Assembly: GCF_928381505.1 (NCBI RefSeq)
Contig: NZ_CAKMSJ010000003.1
Location: forward strand, 1-64,000
Source: Rothia endophytica
Lineage (GTDB): Bacteria; Actinomycetota; Actinomycetes; Actinomycetales; Micrococcaceae
Length of the DNA stretch: 64,000 bases
Direction: 5' to 3'
The notes below the pieces were generated by a model, which had not been told where the DNA came from, did not search any database, and saw only the letters and a list, made by a program, of their open reading frames with translations. This document shows, piece after piece, positions 38,118-47,860 of the stretch (the first letter of the stretch is position 1; every line of letters begins with the position of its first letter). The position numbers and the translations under genes are program-made.

Positions 38118-39611
38118 TTGAAATCTCGTCTCTCACTATCCCGACTGGGTTCGCTGTCCTTGCGCACCCAGTTGGTTCTTTTAACGTCCATGCTGATTGC
38201 TTTGGCTATTTCGGTCATGTCTCTGGTGGCAATCTCCTCTATCCGTGCCCAGATGCTGGATCAGCTGGATGATGAAATCACTGCCAGCTACAGCTATCTG
38301 GTAACCGCTGTGTACTCTGATCAGCAGATTTCTCGCACCCAGGGCACTTTTATTCCCTATGAGGCTTATCTGCTCGATGATCAGGGCAACACCATACGCC
38401 CGGTGGCAACGCTAGCTGAAGGTTCGTCCTCACCCGTTATTTCAGGGCTAACAGCAGATGTAGTAAAACGCTACGACCAGACCGCCTTGACGGTCCGCTC
38501 GTCCAACGGCCCTAGCGAATGGCGTCTCATTGCCTTTCCAGTAGAGGAAACCGAGCAAACTCTAGTGATTGCTGCTCCGCTCACCCAAATCAACGAGACG
38601 GTAGCCATTGTGGGGTTACTGACCGTTTTCTTTGGCGGGGCCCTACTACTGGCGTCTATAGCGCTCACCTGGGTGATTGTTACCAGAGCCTTTGAGCCTC
38701 TAGCCCGTGTAGAGCAAACCGCCGCTCAAATCGCTGCCGGAGACCTCTCTCAGCGCATCGAGAACTACAGCCCCTATAACGAACTGGGGCACCTGACCAC
38801 CTCGCTCAACACCATGCTTTCTCATATTGAAGAGGCTTTTGACGCGCAGAAACGTTCCGAGGTGAAGATGCGGCGTTTTGTGGGCGATGCTTCCCATGAG
38901 CTCCGCACGCCCCTGGTCTCTATTCGTGGCTATTCAGAGCTCTACCGCATGGGGGGCCTTCCCAATAATGAAGCGATCGGTATGGCGATGAGCCGTATCG
39001 AATCTGAGTCTAAGCGTATGGGGCAGTTGGTTGAGGACCTGCTCACCCTGGCACGGTTGGACGAGCGGAGAGTCGCTGAGAATGCGCGCATTGATCTGCT
39101 GAGTCTAGCCCAGGACGCCGCTAACGATGCTTTCGCCACTGCGCCAGACCGCGATATCGATGTCATCGGTCTAGAGGGGGCTGAGGCTGTTTCTGCCCCT
39201 GTATGCGGCGATGAGCAGCGTCTGCGCCAGGTTCTGGCTAACCTCATGACCAATGCCCTGCGCTATACCCCCGAGGGGACACCCATAGAACTTGCTGTGG
39301 GCACAGAAACCGCCCCTGATGGGACGACCTTACTGTCTACCCTTGAAGTGCGTGATCATGGCCCCGGCATTGAAGGTGAGGACGCCCAGCGGGTGTTCGA
39401 GCGGTTCTACCGAGCCGATACCTCCCGCACCAGAGAGACCGGTGGCACCGGTTTGGGGCTCGCTATTGTTGCTGCCATCGTGGGTCAGCATGACGGCACG
39501 GTAGAGGTTCAGCAGACCGAAGGCGGCGGAGCCACCTTCGTTATCCAGTTGCCCGTCTACAGAGACCAGGTGCAGAGCAGGCCTACAACAGCAGGCATGC
39601 CCACGGTCTAA
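38118..39611 (+). CDS. Sensor histidine kinase
   Basis: 497 residues. Helix 1 (about 18-40), an extracytoplasmic sensor region (41-160), helix 2 (163-188), HAMP (190-240), and HisKA with phospho-acceptor H260 in DASHELRTPL. The HATPase_c domain has N box NLMTNALRYTPEG, G1 DHGPGIEG, F box FERFYRAD and G2 GGTGLGLAI. TTG start with GAAGGG upstream. It is the partner of the response regulator just before it. The sensor region has no known domain I can name. Confidence 0.94.
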   Translation: MKSRLSLSRLGSLSLRTQLVLLTSMLIALAISVMSLVAISSIRAQMLDQLDDEITASYSYLVTAVYSDQQISRTQGTFIPYEAYLLDDQGNTIRPVATLAEGSSSPVISGLTADVVKRYDQTALTVRSSNGPSEWRLIAFPVEETEQTLVIAAPLTQINETVAIVGLLTVFFGGALLLASIALTWVIVTRAFEPLARVEQTAAQIAAGDLSQRIENYSPYNELGHLTTSLNTMLSHIEEAFDAQKRSEVKMRRFVGDASHELRTPLVSIRGYSELYRMGGLPNNEAIGMAMSRIESESKRMGQLVEDLLTLARLDERRVAENARIDLLSLAQDAANDAFATAPDRDIDVIGLEGAEAVSAPVCGDEQRLRQVLANLMTNALRYTPEGTPIELAVGTETAPDGTTLLSTLEVRDHGPGIEGEDAQRVFERFYRADTSRTRETGGTGLGLAIVAAIVGQHDGTVEVQQTEGGGATFVIQLPVYRDQVQSRPTTAGMPTV

Positions 39612-39693
39612 CCGGGAATCAACCCTGTGGATAGGGGCGCTAGACGTCTTCATATTGCTCACCGGTTCACCAAAATTCCCTTTAAACCAGCAT

Positions 39694-39723
39694 CGCCCCC
39701 GTATTCACGCTAGTGCGGGGGCG
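39694..39723 (+). other. Hairpin after the kinase gene
   Basis: CGCCCCCG and CGGGGGCG with a 14-base loop, 83 bases past the stop. No T-run follows, so termination is possible but not certain. Confidence 0.5.
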
Positions 39724-39836
39724 GTACTGTATCCACAGTCTGCCAGTGCACCGCACTGTAGCCCCCTGCCGCCCTAAGGTTGGAGGCACAGAGCAAGCAG
39801 CTCTGATGAGTTACTACTATTCTTAGGGAGATTCCC

Positions 39837-40127
39837 GTGGCACAGTTCAACGTCGATGCAGATCTCATCTCAACCAAATCAGCTCAGGCACGCGCACAGG
39901 TGGACACCATTATTTCTGAGGTCAACGGTCTGACCGCCTCCCTGCAGGACCTGCAGGGCTCCTGGACCGGCTCAGCCTCCACCAACTTTCAGGGTGTGCT
40001 GACCAACTGGCGTAATACTCAGCGGCAGGTAGAGGAGTCGATTGCCCAGATTAACGAGGCTCTCGCACGTGCCGGTGTTAACTACTCAGAAACAGAAATG
40101 GCCAATGCCTCTATGTTTGTGGGCTAG
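39837..40127 (+). CDS. WXG100-family (ESAT-6-like) type VII secretion substrate
   Basis: 96 residues forming a helix-turn-helix hairpin, with W43-T44-G45 in the turn. The end of helix 2 carries IAQINEALARAGVNYSETE, in line with the YxxxD/E-type export signal. GTG start with AGGGAG upstream. No EccC ATPase, EccD channel or second WXG100 partner is nearby, so it would depend on a T7SS encoded elsewhere and may form a homodimer. Confidence 0.92.
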   Translation: MAQFNVDADLISTKSAQARAQVDTIISEVNGLTASLQDLQGSWTGSASTNFQGVLTNWRNTQRQVEESIAQINEALARAGVNYSETEMANASMFVG

Positions 40128-41043
40128 TAGCTGATGAGGCGGCGGTTTCCTGCCGATAGCGCAGCTTCCAGTGACCAGCTTTGTTCACATGCCAGACACT
40201 AGAACGCAGCACAGTACCGCGAGCAGTTTCAACCCGCCTGACCAGCAGTGCCGCCCCCTCACCCAGCAACGTAGCTTTAACAGGTGTTCCCTGCCCTGTC
40301 AAGGCAAAGGCACGTTCGCGGTGCTCTAGGACGGTTGTTCGGTCTAGAACACGACCGGCAGGGGTCACCCAGGTAAGGTCTTCACTCAGCAAACCGCTGA
40401 GTAAACTGCGCGAACCGTAGGTTGAGGGCGATGCTAGCTGATGTTCGAGTTGCCGGACCGCAGCCAGTTGCAGGTCGGCGTCCAGCTCTACGCCATCTGT
40501 TACAGGTTTTTCTAGCTTTGCTGTTGCTGCACTTTCGCCGCTAGAAGCATGAGGGGCGGTCAGGTTCTTAGTCTTGCCAAATCCAGGACCAGTCTTGGGG
40601 GCTTGCCCCTTTGAAAAGGCCTGAGCTGCTGCGTTAGCCAGGGAGTCGGCAGCCTCGTTGAGGGGATGCCCGGAATGTCCCTTGACCCACTCAAAGGTAT
40701 ACGTGCGCCCTTCTAGGGCAGCGTCCAGCTCTTTCATGACGTCGACGTTAAGCACCGGCTTACCGTCAGACTTCTTCCAGCCCTTCTTCTTCCAACCGGG
40801 CATCCACTTCGTCAGGGAGTTGATGACGTACTGACTATCGCACAGTACTTTGAGAGGGCGCTCGGGTACATGAGCTGTTGCTTCAAAGAGATCCAGCACC
40901 GCTTTGAGCTCACCCATATTGTTGGTGCCGTGCTCCCAGCCGCCGGCTGCCCACGTGTCAGCATCGATATACCAAGCCCAGCCTGCTGGGCCTGGGTTAC
41001 CCAGCGCTGACCCATCGGCTGCGGCTACTATTTCATGCGTCAT
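40111..41043 (-). CDS. rnhA: Ribonuclease HI with C-terminal DUF4440-like domain
   Basis: 310 residues from the ATG at 41043, preceded by GGGGGAGG. Residues 1-145 are RNase HI with catalytic D10, E45, D69 and D133 and H123. A Ser/Ala/Lys linker (about 146-180) joins a C-terminal domain (about 188-300; LLSGLLSEDLTWVTPAGRV, SVWHVNKAGHWKLRYRQE) resembling DUF4440/SnoaL-like NTF2 folds. RNase HI degrades RNA in RNA-DNA hybrids. The added domain is unusual. It overlaps the isochorismate synthase stop and, convergently, the WXG100 gene by 17 bases. Confidence 0.88.
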   Translation of the reverse strand: MTHEIVAAADGSALGNPGPAGWAWYIDADTWAAGGWEHGTNNMGELKAVLDLFEATAHVPERPLKVLCDSQYVINSLTKWMPGWKKKGWKKSDGKPVLNVDVMKELDAALEGRTYTFEWVKGHSGHPLNEAADSLANAAAQAFSKGQAPKTGPGFGKTKNLTAPHASSGESAATAKLEKPVTDGVELDADLQLAAVRQLEHQLASPSTYGSRSLLSGLLSEDLTWVTPAGRVLDRTTVLEHRERAFALTGQGTPVKATLLGEGAALLVRRVETARGTVLRSSVWHVNKAGHWKLRYRQETAASSATSPQT

Positions 41044-42160
41044 TGAGGGCACCTCCCCCTGCTAGCAGGGATGTTTTTTCAGCCCAGCTGGCGGTGTCCC
41101 AGCCCAGAGCTCGGGCAAAGGTATCGAATTTGCTGGCAGTTTCTGCATGTTCGTTCACCGGGGCAGAGTCCTTAACGATGCCTGCGCCGGCGAATAAGGT
41201 AGCGCGGCGAGCGCTCACCCGGGCGCATCTCAATACCAGGTGCCATTCCCCGTTGCCCTCAGCATCCATATAGCCCACCAGCCCGCCAAAGAAACCGCGA
41301 TCGAAGGGTTCTAGCTCTTCGATGACGCGGCGAGCTAGCTCTGTGGGGGTACCGCAAATTGCCGGTGTGGGGTGGATGGCGCGAGCGCCGTCCAGTGAAC
41401 TTAGACCCGGCTTGAGGGTTCCAGCGATATCGGTCCCCAGGTGCCATAGCTGAGGGGTCATTTTAAGGCTGGGAGTGGCGGGGATGTTCATATCTAAAGT
41501 CAGCGGAGAAAGGCGCTGTTTGATGTCTTGGACTACGGTGGCGTGTTCTGCGCGATCCTTGGCAGATCGCATGAGAGCCTCACCGATTTGGGCGTCCTCG
41601 GTGCTACCGATGGGAGCAGTACGGGAGGCAGATCCGGCCAGAGGGCCGGTGTTAAAGCCGTCTGCGCCCGATTTGAAGACCAGTTCAGGTGACGCGCCCA
41701 TCAAGTATTCCTCGCCGAGGAGTTTCACGCTAAAGACAGTGGCGCGCTGTTGCTGGGCGCGCAGGGTTTCTAGCAAACCGGGTAGGTTTAGGTCACTGCT
41801 GTAGTCAGCGGTAAGGAGGCGGGCCAGCACGACCTTGTCGTAGTCACCGCGGTTCATTGACTCAACAGCCTGGGCAACAGCCTGCCGGTAGCCGGGGTTA
41901 TCCAGTCCGCTGACCCGTGCCGGTTCCGGCTGCTGATAAGTCGTGAGGTTTGTGGTCTCTGTAGGCACCAGAGAGTCGGGGACGGCGAGGTAGGCGGGTT
42001 CTTCTGGAGAGAAGGGTATAAGGCCCACTACACATGATTTTTTCTGTGCTGCCACCTCAAGCGCTGAACTTTCGCTGACCGGGGTCATCGCCCCTGAAGC
42101 ACTCAGCACGCTGCGGCCGCGCGCCAGGGTGAAGGGCGCGAGCAAGGCGGGTGCGGTCAT
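41033..42160 (-). CDS. menF: Isochorismate synthase
   Basis: 375 residues of the chorismate-binding (TrpE/EntC/MenF) fold. Start chosen at the ATG at 42160 (MTAPALLAPF) over a GTG 33 bases upstream. Typical segments: KVVLARLL, LGASPE-type SPELVFKSGADGF, SASRTA, and GTPTELARRVIEELEPFDRGFFGGLVGY. It converts chorismate to isochorismate, the first step toward menaquinone; a siderophore role cannot be excluded. The stop overlaps the rnhA start, so the two are coupled. The other men genes are elsewhere. Confidence 0.88.
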   Translation of the reverse strand: MTAPALLAPFTLARGRSVLSASGAMTPVSESSALEVAAQKKSCVVGLIPFSPEEPAYLAVPDSLVPTETTNLTTYQQPEPARVSGLDNPGYRQAVAQAVESMNRGDYDKVVLARLLTADYSSDLNLPGLLETLRAQQQRATVFSVKLLGEEYLMGASPELVFKSGADGFNTGPLAGSASRTAPIGSTEDAQIGEALMRSAKDRAEHATVVQDIKQRLSPLTLDMNIPATPSLKMTPQLWHLGTDIAGTLKPGLSSLDGARAIHPTPAICGTPTELARRVIEELEPFDRGFFGGLVGYMDAEGNGEWHLVLRCARVSARRATLFAGAGIVKDSAPVNEHAETASKFDTFARALGWDTASWAEKTSLLAGGGALNDA

Positions 42161-42327
42161 AGTCTGTTCTTTCGCTAGGGTCGGGAGCAACACCTATTTA
42201 CGGTACTCCAAAACTGGGGCGGGGCAAACTGGGCTTTCAGGGCTGAATAAAGACAGCCTAGCCATCCTGGAGACCTCCACCGAGGCGCTCTCTACTATTT
42301 TCCGTGAGAGAGCTTCAGTTCCTCCCA

Positions 42328-43461
42328 CTAGTTTCGCTGAAGTAGCACGATCGTCTCGTAGTGGGTGGTATGGGGGAACATATCCACCAGGCGGGCGGTC
42401 ACAGGCTTTAGAGAGGGCATAGATTCCAGGTCTTTTGCCAACGATTTAGCATTACAGCTGGAGTATATAACCTGATCAATCCCTGATTCCTCAATCCAAG
42501 TAGCTAGCTCATTCCCAATGCCGCGGCGCGGTGGATTAACCACTAACATCTCGGGCACAGTACCCTGTTGCAGGGCGAACTCGGTGGCGTCCCCAGCAAA
42601 AAATTCCAGATTGGTCAGCCCGTACTCTGCCACGGTGCGGCGGGCAGACTCGATCGCCTCGCTACTCAGCTCAATACCCGTAACTTCTGACGATGCAGGT
42701 AGCACCTGCGCTGCGTGCAGGGCGAAGCCACCCACTCCGCAGTAGAGATCCCAAAGGCTAGCCGGGGATGCCTGACGTACCCATTCCTGCCCCTGTCGGT
42801 AGAGCCCAGCGGCTATCTCGGTGTTCGTTTGAAAGAAGCTTTGGGGCCGCAAATGCAGGGTCAAGTCATTAACCTGCATGGGCAAGGTAGTGCGTTCAGA
42901 GAGAATAATTTCTTCGGGGCCCTCCACCAGAGCAACGTGCTCGCGGAGAAGGTTGACACTTACCACGGCAACATTAGGCAAGCGCTCCTGCAACCAGTGC
43001 AGGCGTGAACGGATAGGCACAATCAGCTTCTTAGAGCGCAACACAAACCGAATCATCAGCTCACCGTTAGCTGACACCGTCACCAGAATATTCTTGAGCT
43101 CCCCCTTGCGCTTGGGTATGTCGTAGGGGGTGAGGGACGCCGCGCGAATGAGCTCATCCAGAACAGGTAAGGCGGCTGTGATGGCAGGGTCATAGAGGTT
43201 ACAGTGCCGCAAATCAACGCCCTGCCCCGCCCGGTCAATGATGCCCAGGGTAGGCTGATCGGCGTTACCTCCGACCACAATTTTTGCTTTGTTGCGGAAA
43301 CTTTCTTCATTGCTAGCCAGCGGCTGGAGCCACTGCACCCCGCCAAAAGGTGCGAACAGGCTGCGCGCTTCTTCCTGTTTCTGAGCAAGCTGCACAGAGT
43401 AGGGAGTTTCAAGGAGGGTGCAGGAGCGGCAGGTGCCGGCATCAAAGTAATCGCAGTTCAT
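42328..43461 (-). CDS. rlmC: 23S rRNA (uracil-747 C5)-methyltransferase RlmC
   Basis: 377 residues of the RumA/TrmA class. N-terminal cysteines (C3, CRSC at 11-14) would bind a 4Fe-4S cluster. LRPQSFFQTN precedes the SAM site DLYCGVGGFALHAA. NPPRRG and the catalytic cysteine in YSSCNAKSLAKDL complete the set. There is no TRAM domain, which separates RlmC from RlmD. It methylates U747 of 23S rRNA. Stand-alone gene. Confidence 0.93.
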   Translation of the reverse strand: MNCDYFDAGTCRSCTLLETPYSVQLAQKQEEARSLFAPFGGVQWLQPLASNEESFRNKAKIVVGGNADQPTLGIIDRAGQGVDLRHCNLYDPAITAALPVLDELIRAASLTPYDIPKRKGELKNILVTVSANGELMIRFVLRSKKLIVPIRSRLHWLQERLPNVAVVSVNLLREHVALVEGPEEIILSERTTLPMQVNDLTLHLRPQSFFQTNTEIAAGLYRQGQEWVRQASPASLWDLYCGVGGFALHAAQVLPASSEVTGIELSSEAIESARRTVAEYGLTNLEFFAGDATEFALQQGTVPEMLVVNPPRRGIGNELATWIEESGIDQVIYSSCNAKSLAKDLESMPSLKPVTARLVDMFPHTTHYETIVLLQRN

Positions 43462-43502
43462 AGCCCCACCAGTCTACCCGCCGCTCAAGCCGTGGGTAGA
43501 AA

Positions 43503-43536
43503 AAGGTTGGCGCCCCCGTATGGGGGCGCCAACCTT
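43503..43536 (-). terminator. Strong terminator of the small membrane-protein gene
   Basis: A perfect 15-base stem (AAGGTTGGCGCCCCC and complement) with a 4-base loop and TTTTTC after it on the minus strand. Confidence 0.92.
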
Positions 43537-43562
43537 AGAAAAACACAATCACCAGAAGGCTT

Positions 43563-43715
43563 TTAGTGGCCCGGGCCAAAGGCAATATCTTGCTGAAGAG
43601 CCTCGGTGCTCTTCTTCTCAAGCTTTGACCAACCGTCCGCTGCGTAGGCCACCAGCAGCATAGCTAGCAAAGCAACAATAATTGCGTATAGGACTAGGTC
43701 TACGATAGTGAACAT
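43563..43715 (-). CDS. 50-residue single-helix membrane protein
   Basis: A short gene easily missed: MFTIVDLVLYAIIVALLAML opens with one hydrophobic helix (about 3-25), followed by an amphipathic tail DGWSKLEKKSTEALQQDIAFGPGH. It lies alone between groEL and rlmC, with 211 bases to groEL, and is directly followed by a strong terminator in its own direction. That supports a real transcript. The ribosome site is weak (GTGAGA). It could be a small accessory subunit of a membrane complex; no family is recognised. An overlapping 64-residue frame on the same strand is less protein-like. Confidence 0.6.
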   Translation of the reverse strand: MFTIVDLVLYAIIVALLAMLLVAYAADGWSKLEKKSTEALQQDIAFGPGH

Positions 43716-43854
43716 ATGTCTCACAGCTTTCAGTTGTCGCCATTGATACTGAGTACTTAGAACAATCTCTTAAGTGACTTAAAGCATACTCTTGTACGGC
43801 CTCAGTGAACAAGGGTTTTCAGACAATAAATGCGGATAAGGTATCTCTAATAAA

Positions 43855-43893
43855 AACCCCGCCCCGGTACCAAAACGGTACCGGGGCGGGGTT
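43855..43893 (-). terminator. Terminator of groEL
   Basis: A perfect 17-base stem (AACCCCGCCCCGGTACC and complement) with loop AAAAC; TTTTTATTA follows on the minus strand. Confidence 0.95.
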
Positions 43894-43926
43894 AGAGCCT
43901 GAGGCTGGAAAACCGGTGAACCGGTC

Positions 43927-45645
<1,719 letters not shown>

Positions 45646-45706
45646 TCACCCAAGGTACGCTTCAGAGTTTTACCCGAAGAACAGCTGACTGAATCTAGCA
45701 CATGAT

Positions 45707-45733
45707 TTAGCAGTCAGAGCCGTCGAGTGCTAA
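45707..45733 (-). promoter_or_regulatory. CIRCE operator (HrcA site) of groEL
   Basis: TTAGCAGTC-N9-GAGTGCTAA matches the CIRCE consensus TTAGCACTC-N9-GAGTGCTAA with one mismatch. It lies about 155 bases upstream of groEL. On the minus strand a possible promoter (TTTCGC, 16 bases, TATTTA) runs into it, so HrcA would cover the transcript start. Confidence 0.92.
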
Positions 45734-45815
45734 ATACAATCTTGGCACTAGTGCGAAAGGTGTGCAAACCCCTACTACGACCGGCCCCTGTTTAATCGCC
45801 GACAGCGCACAAACT

Positions 45816-46736
45816 TTAGCGGTGGACGTAAGTGCCCGTAGCCGCGTCGAAGATGTAAGTTCCTGCGGGGTCTTGAACGAAGGTGCCCGTGTCGGGCTGA
45901 TAAGAGTATGTGATGACCGGTGCACTGTTAGGGGTATGCCCCTGCTGAGGGTTGTATTCCTGGTAGGTGCCGGTCGTTGGGTCATAGCTGTAACGGGTTA
46001 AGCCGCTAGCAGTCGATTCATTTGCTTCTACGAAAGTACCGGTGGACGGGTCAAGGACATAGAGGCCCTGCCCATCTGCCTGGCTGGGAGCGGCCGGTGT
46101 GCCCTCGGGGGCTTGGCTAGCCTCGTCCCCGCCCTGCTCCTCTGCCGGTTCGGTGGGCTCGGCAGCCTCAGCGGGCTCGGCAGCATCTTCAAAAGATGCG
46201 GGGTCAAAATCAGCGCCCAGCACCACATAGACCAGCCCCTTCTCGGCCTGGTAGTCCTGCACGATGAAGGGTAGTGAGAGGGTGTCTGCTATGTCGTTGG
46301 CTTCACTGGACGTGCCCGTGGCAAAGTTGACCGTCGACTCGGTGGTGTAAGTGCCAGCCCAGTTGCCGGTGGTACGCACAGTGTACCCCTTGCTCTCAAT
46401 AAGACGCTCAGCTACAGCAGCGGACCCGGCGGGGGCACTTGAATTATAGATTTCAACGGTGGTGCCCTCGATGTTAAGAGCAGGCGGAGCCTTTTCGCTG
46501 GGTGAAGCAGTGGCACTGGCAGAGGCGCTGGCTTCCGCTGCAGCCTCCGGTGAATCGGTGCGGGGAGAAAACACGTACATGAACCCACCCACAAGGAGCG
46601 CCAAGACACCGCTGAGCACCATAAGCACTAGCCCACGAGCTGAGGTGGCGTTGACTTTGGGACGCGCCCGGTAGGCACCTCGGCGTGCTGTTGCTTCATC
46701 AATGTCATCGAATTCATCGCGGGGGTAGTGGGACAC
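45816..46736 (-). CDS. LytR_C-domain membrane protein with C-terminal Tyr/Thr-Gly repeats
   Basis: 306 residues. Cytoplasmic N terminus, one transmembrane helix (about 35-57), an Ala/Ser/Glu linker, a LytR_C domain (about 88-175; TVEIYNSSAPAGSAAVAERL), an acidic Pro/Glu/Ala stretch, and four short repeats at about 224-306. The repeats have the pattern (Y/F/L)-D/Q-x-x-TGT-(F/Y)-V/Q. LytR_C proteins are associated with wall-polymer attachment. Here there is no LCP catalytic domain. GTG start. The repeats may bind wall or polymer (inference). Confidence 0.82.
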   Translation of the reverse strand: MSHYPRDEFDDIDEATARRGAYRARPKVNATSARGLVLMVLSGVLALLVGGFMYVFSPRTDSPEAAAEASASASATASPSEKAPPALNIEGTTVEIYNSSAPAGSAAVAERLIESKGYTVRTTGNWAGTYTTESTVNFATGTSSEANDIADTLSLPFIVQDYQAEKGLVYVVLGADFDPASFEDAAEPAEAAEPTEPAEEQGGDEASQAPEGTPAAPSQADGQGLYVLDPSTGTFVEANESTASGLTRYSYDPTTGTYQEYNPQQGHTPNSAPVITYSYQPDTGTFVQDPAGTYIFDAATGTYVHR

Positions 46737-46791
46737 AGCATCTCTTTCGGGGCAGCAGCGGTTAGGCCTGACGTTTCTAGGGTACAGCAGG

Positions 46792-47085
46792 TCAGCTCAG
46801 GGCATCTCGGTGGCGGCGCAGACGGTTCATTAACAGGGGTTCTGCAGCCACCACTCTGGGGTTATCAAGCATGGAGTTGAGTTGCTGGTAGTAGGCCACG
46901 GGGCTGAGGCCCAGCCGTTTCTGAATGGCCTGTTCCTTGCTGCCCTGGTAACGGAAACGCCGCTTCTCCAGCTCTATCACAGCTCGTTCTAACGGCGTGA
47001 GCGGGTCAGGGGACGTTGCCTGATCGGCAACAGACTCGTCGAGAGGGTCAGTCTGACCGGCGGAGTTGTTCTGAGCAGCAGGCAC
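46792..47085 (-). CDS. DUF3263 family protein
   Basis: 97 residues. The core LTPLERAVIELEKRRFRYQGSKEQAIQKRLGLSPVAYYQQLNSML is the DUF3263 signature, a helix-turn-helix-like fold confined to actinobacteria. GTG start with AAGGG upstream. It lies ahead of the LytR_C gene on the same strand (55 bases apart), a pairing common in this phylum. May be a DNA-binding protein; function unknown. Confidence 0.9.
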   Translation of the reverse strand: MPAAQNNSAGQTDPLDESVADQATSPDPLTPLERAVIELEKRRFRYQGSKEQAIQKRLGLSPVAYYQQLNSMLDNPRVVAAEPLLMNRLRRHRDALS

Positions 47086-47170
47086 GCGGCGCCCTTCTTT
47101 TCGGGACTGATGGATAACTGTACTAATCTTAAGGCACCTAAACCTGCGCTAACGGACCAAGGGGGCCTCT

Positions 47171-47860
47171 ATGCCTGTTAAACCGCTGACCGAGATCATG
47201 GCTGCTGATTGGGCCGAGGCGCTAGCCCCGGTGGAGAGCAACATCAGGGCTATGGGTAACTTTCTGCGCGAAGAGCACGCAGCGGGCAGGAAGACGCTAC
47301 CCGCCGGTGACGATATTTTTAAGGCTTTCACCTATCCCCTTGCTGACGTCAAGGTTCTAATTATTGGGCAGGACCCCTACCCCACCCCCGGTCACGCCAT
47401 GGGCTTGAGCTTTTCAGTGCACCCTGATGTACGCCCCATCCCCCGTTCCCTGCAGAACATTTACAAGGAACTGAGCAGTGATTTAGGCGTAACGCCGCCT
47501 GCACACGGGGATCTTTCAGCCTGGAGCGCCCAGGGCGTCATGCTACTCAACAGGGTGCTCTCTGTGGGAGCGGGCAACGCTGGTTCTCACCGCAATCTGG
47601 GCTGGGAAACCATCACCACGCGCGCCATTGAGGTACTTGCCCAGCGGGGCACTCCCCTGGTTGGTTTGCTCTGGGGTGCGGACGCCCGCCGCTGCGTCCC
47701 CTTATTGGGCGGCTACCCTACCGTTGAGTCCCCGCATCCATCCCCTCTATCGGCATCCAGAGGGTTCTTTGGTTCTAAGCCTTTTAGCAAGGTCAACGCT
47801 TTACTCGTTGAACAGGGTGCTAAACCTGTGGACTGGAATCTGTCTAATGTGCCTGATTAG
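47171..47860 (+). CDS. ung: Uracil-DNA glycosylase
   Basis: 229 residues of family 1 UDG. Catalytic D68 is in GQDPYP (67-72) and H189 in HPSPLS, followed by the [11 protein letters not shown] tail. Removes uracil from DNA to start base excision repair. ATG with AGGGGG upstream. It converges with the ThrE gene and overlaps it by 17 bases. Divergent from DUF3263. Confidence 0.97.
   Translation: MPVKPLTEIMAADWAEALAPVESNIRAMGNFLREEHAAGRKTLPAGDDIFKAFTYPLADVKVLIIGQDPYPTPGHAMGLSFSVHPDVRPIPRSLQNIYKELSSDLGVTPPAHGDLSAWSAQGVMLLNRVLSVGAGNAGSHRNLGWETITTRAIEVLAQRGTPLVGLLWGADARRCVPLLGGYPTVESPHPSPLSASRGFFGSKPFSKVNALLVEQGAKPVDWNLSNVPD

Noticed and set aside
43618..43812. 64-residue frame overlapping the small membrane-protein gene
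   Set aside because: Composition is unlike a protein, it lacks a ribosome site, and the 50-residue frame has a clean membrane helix and a terminator.
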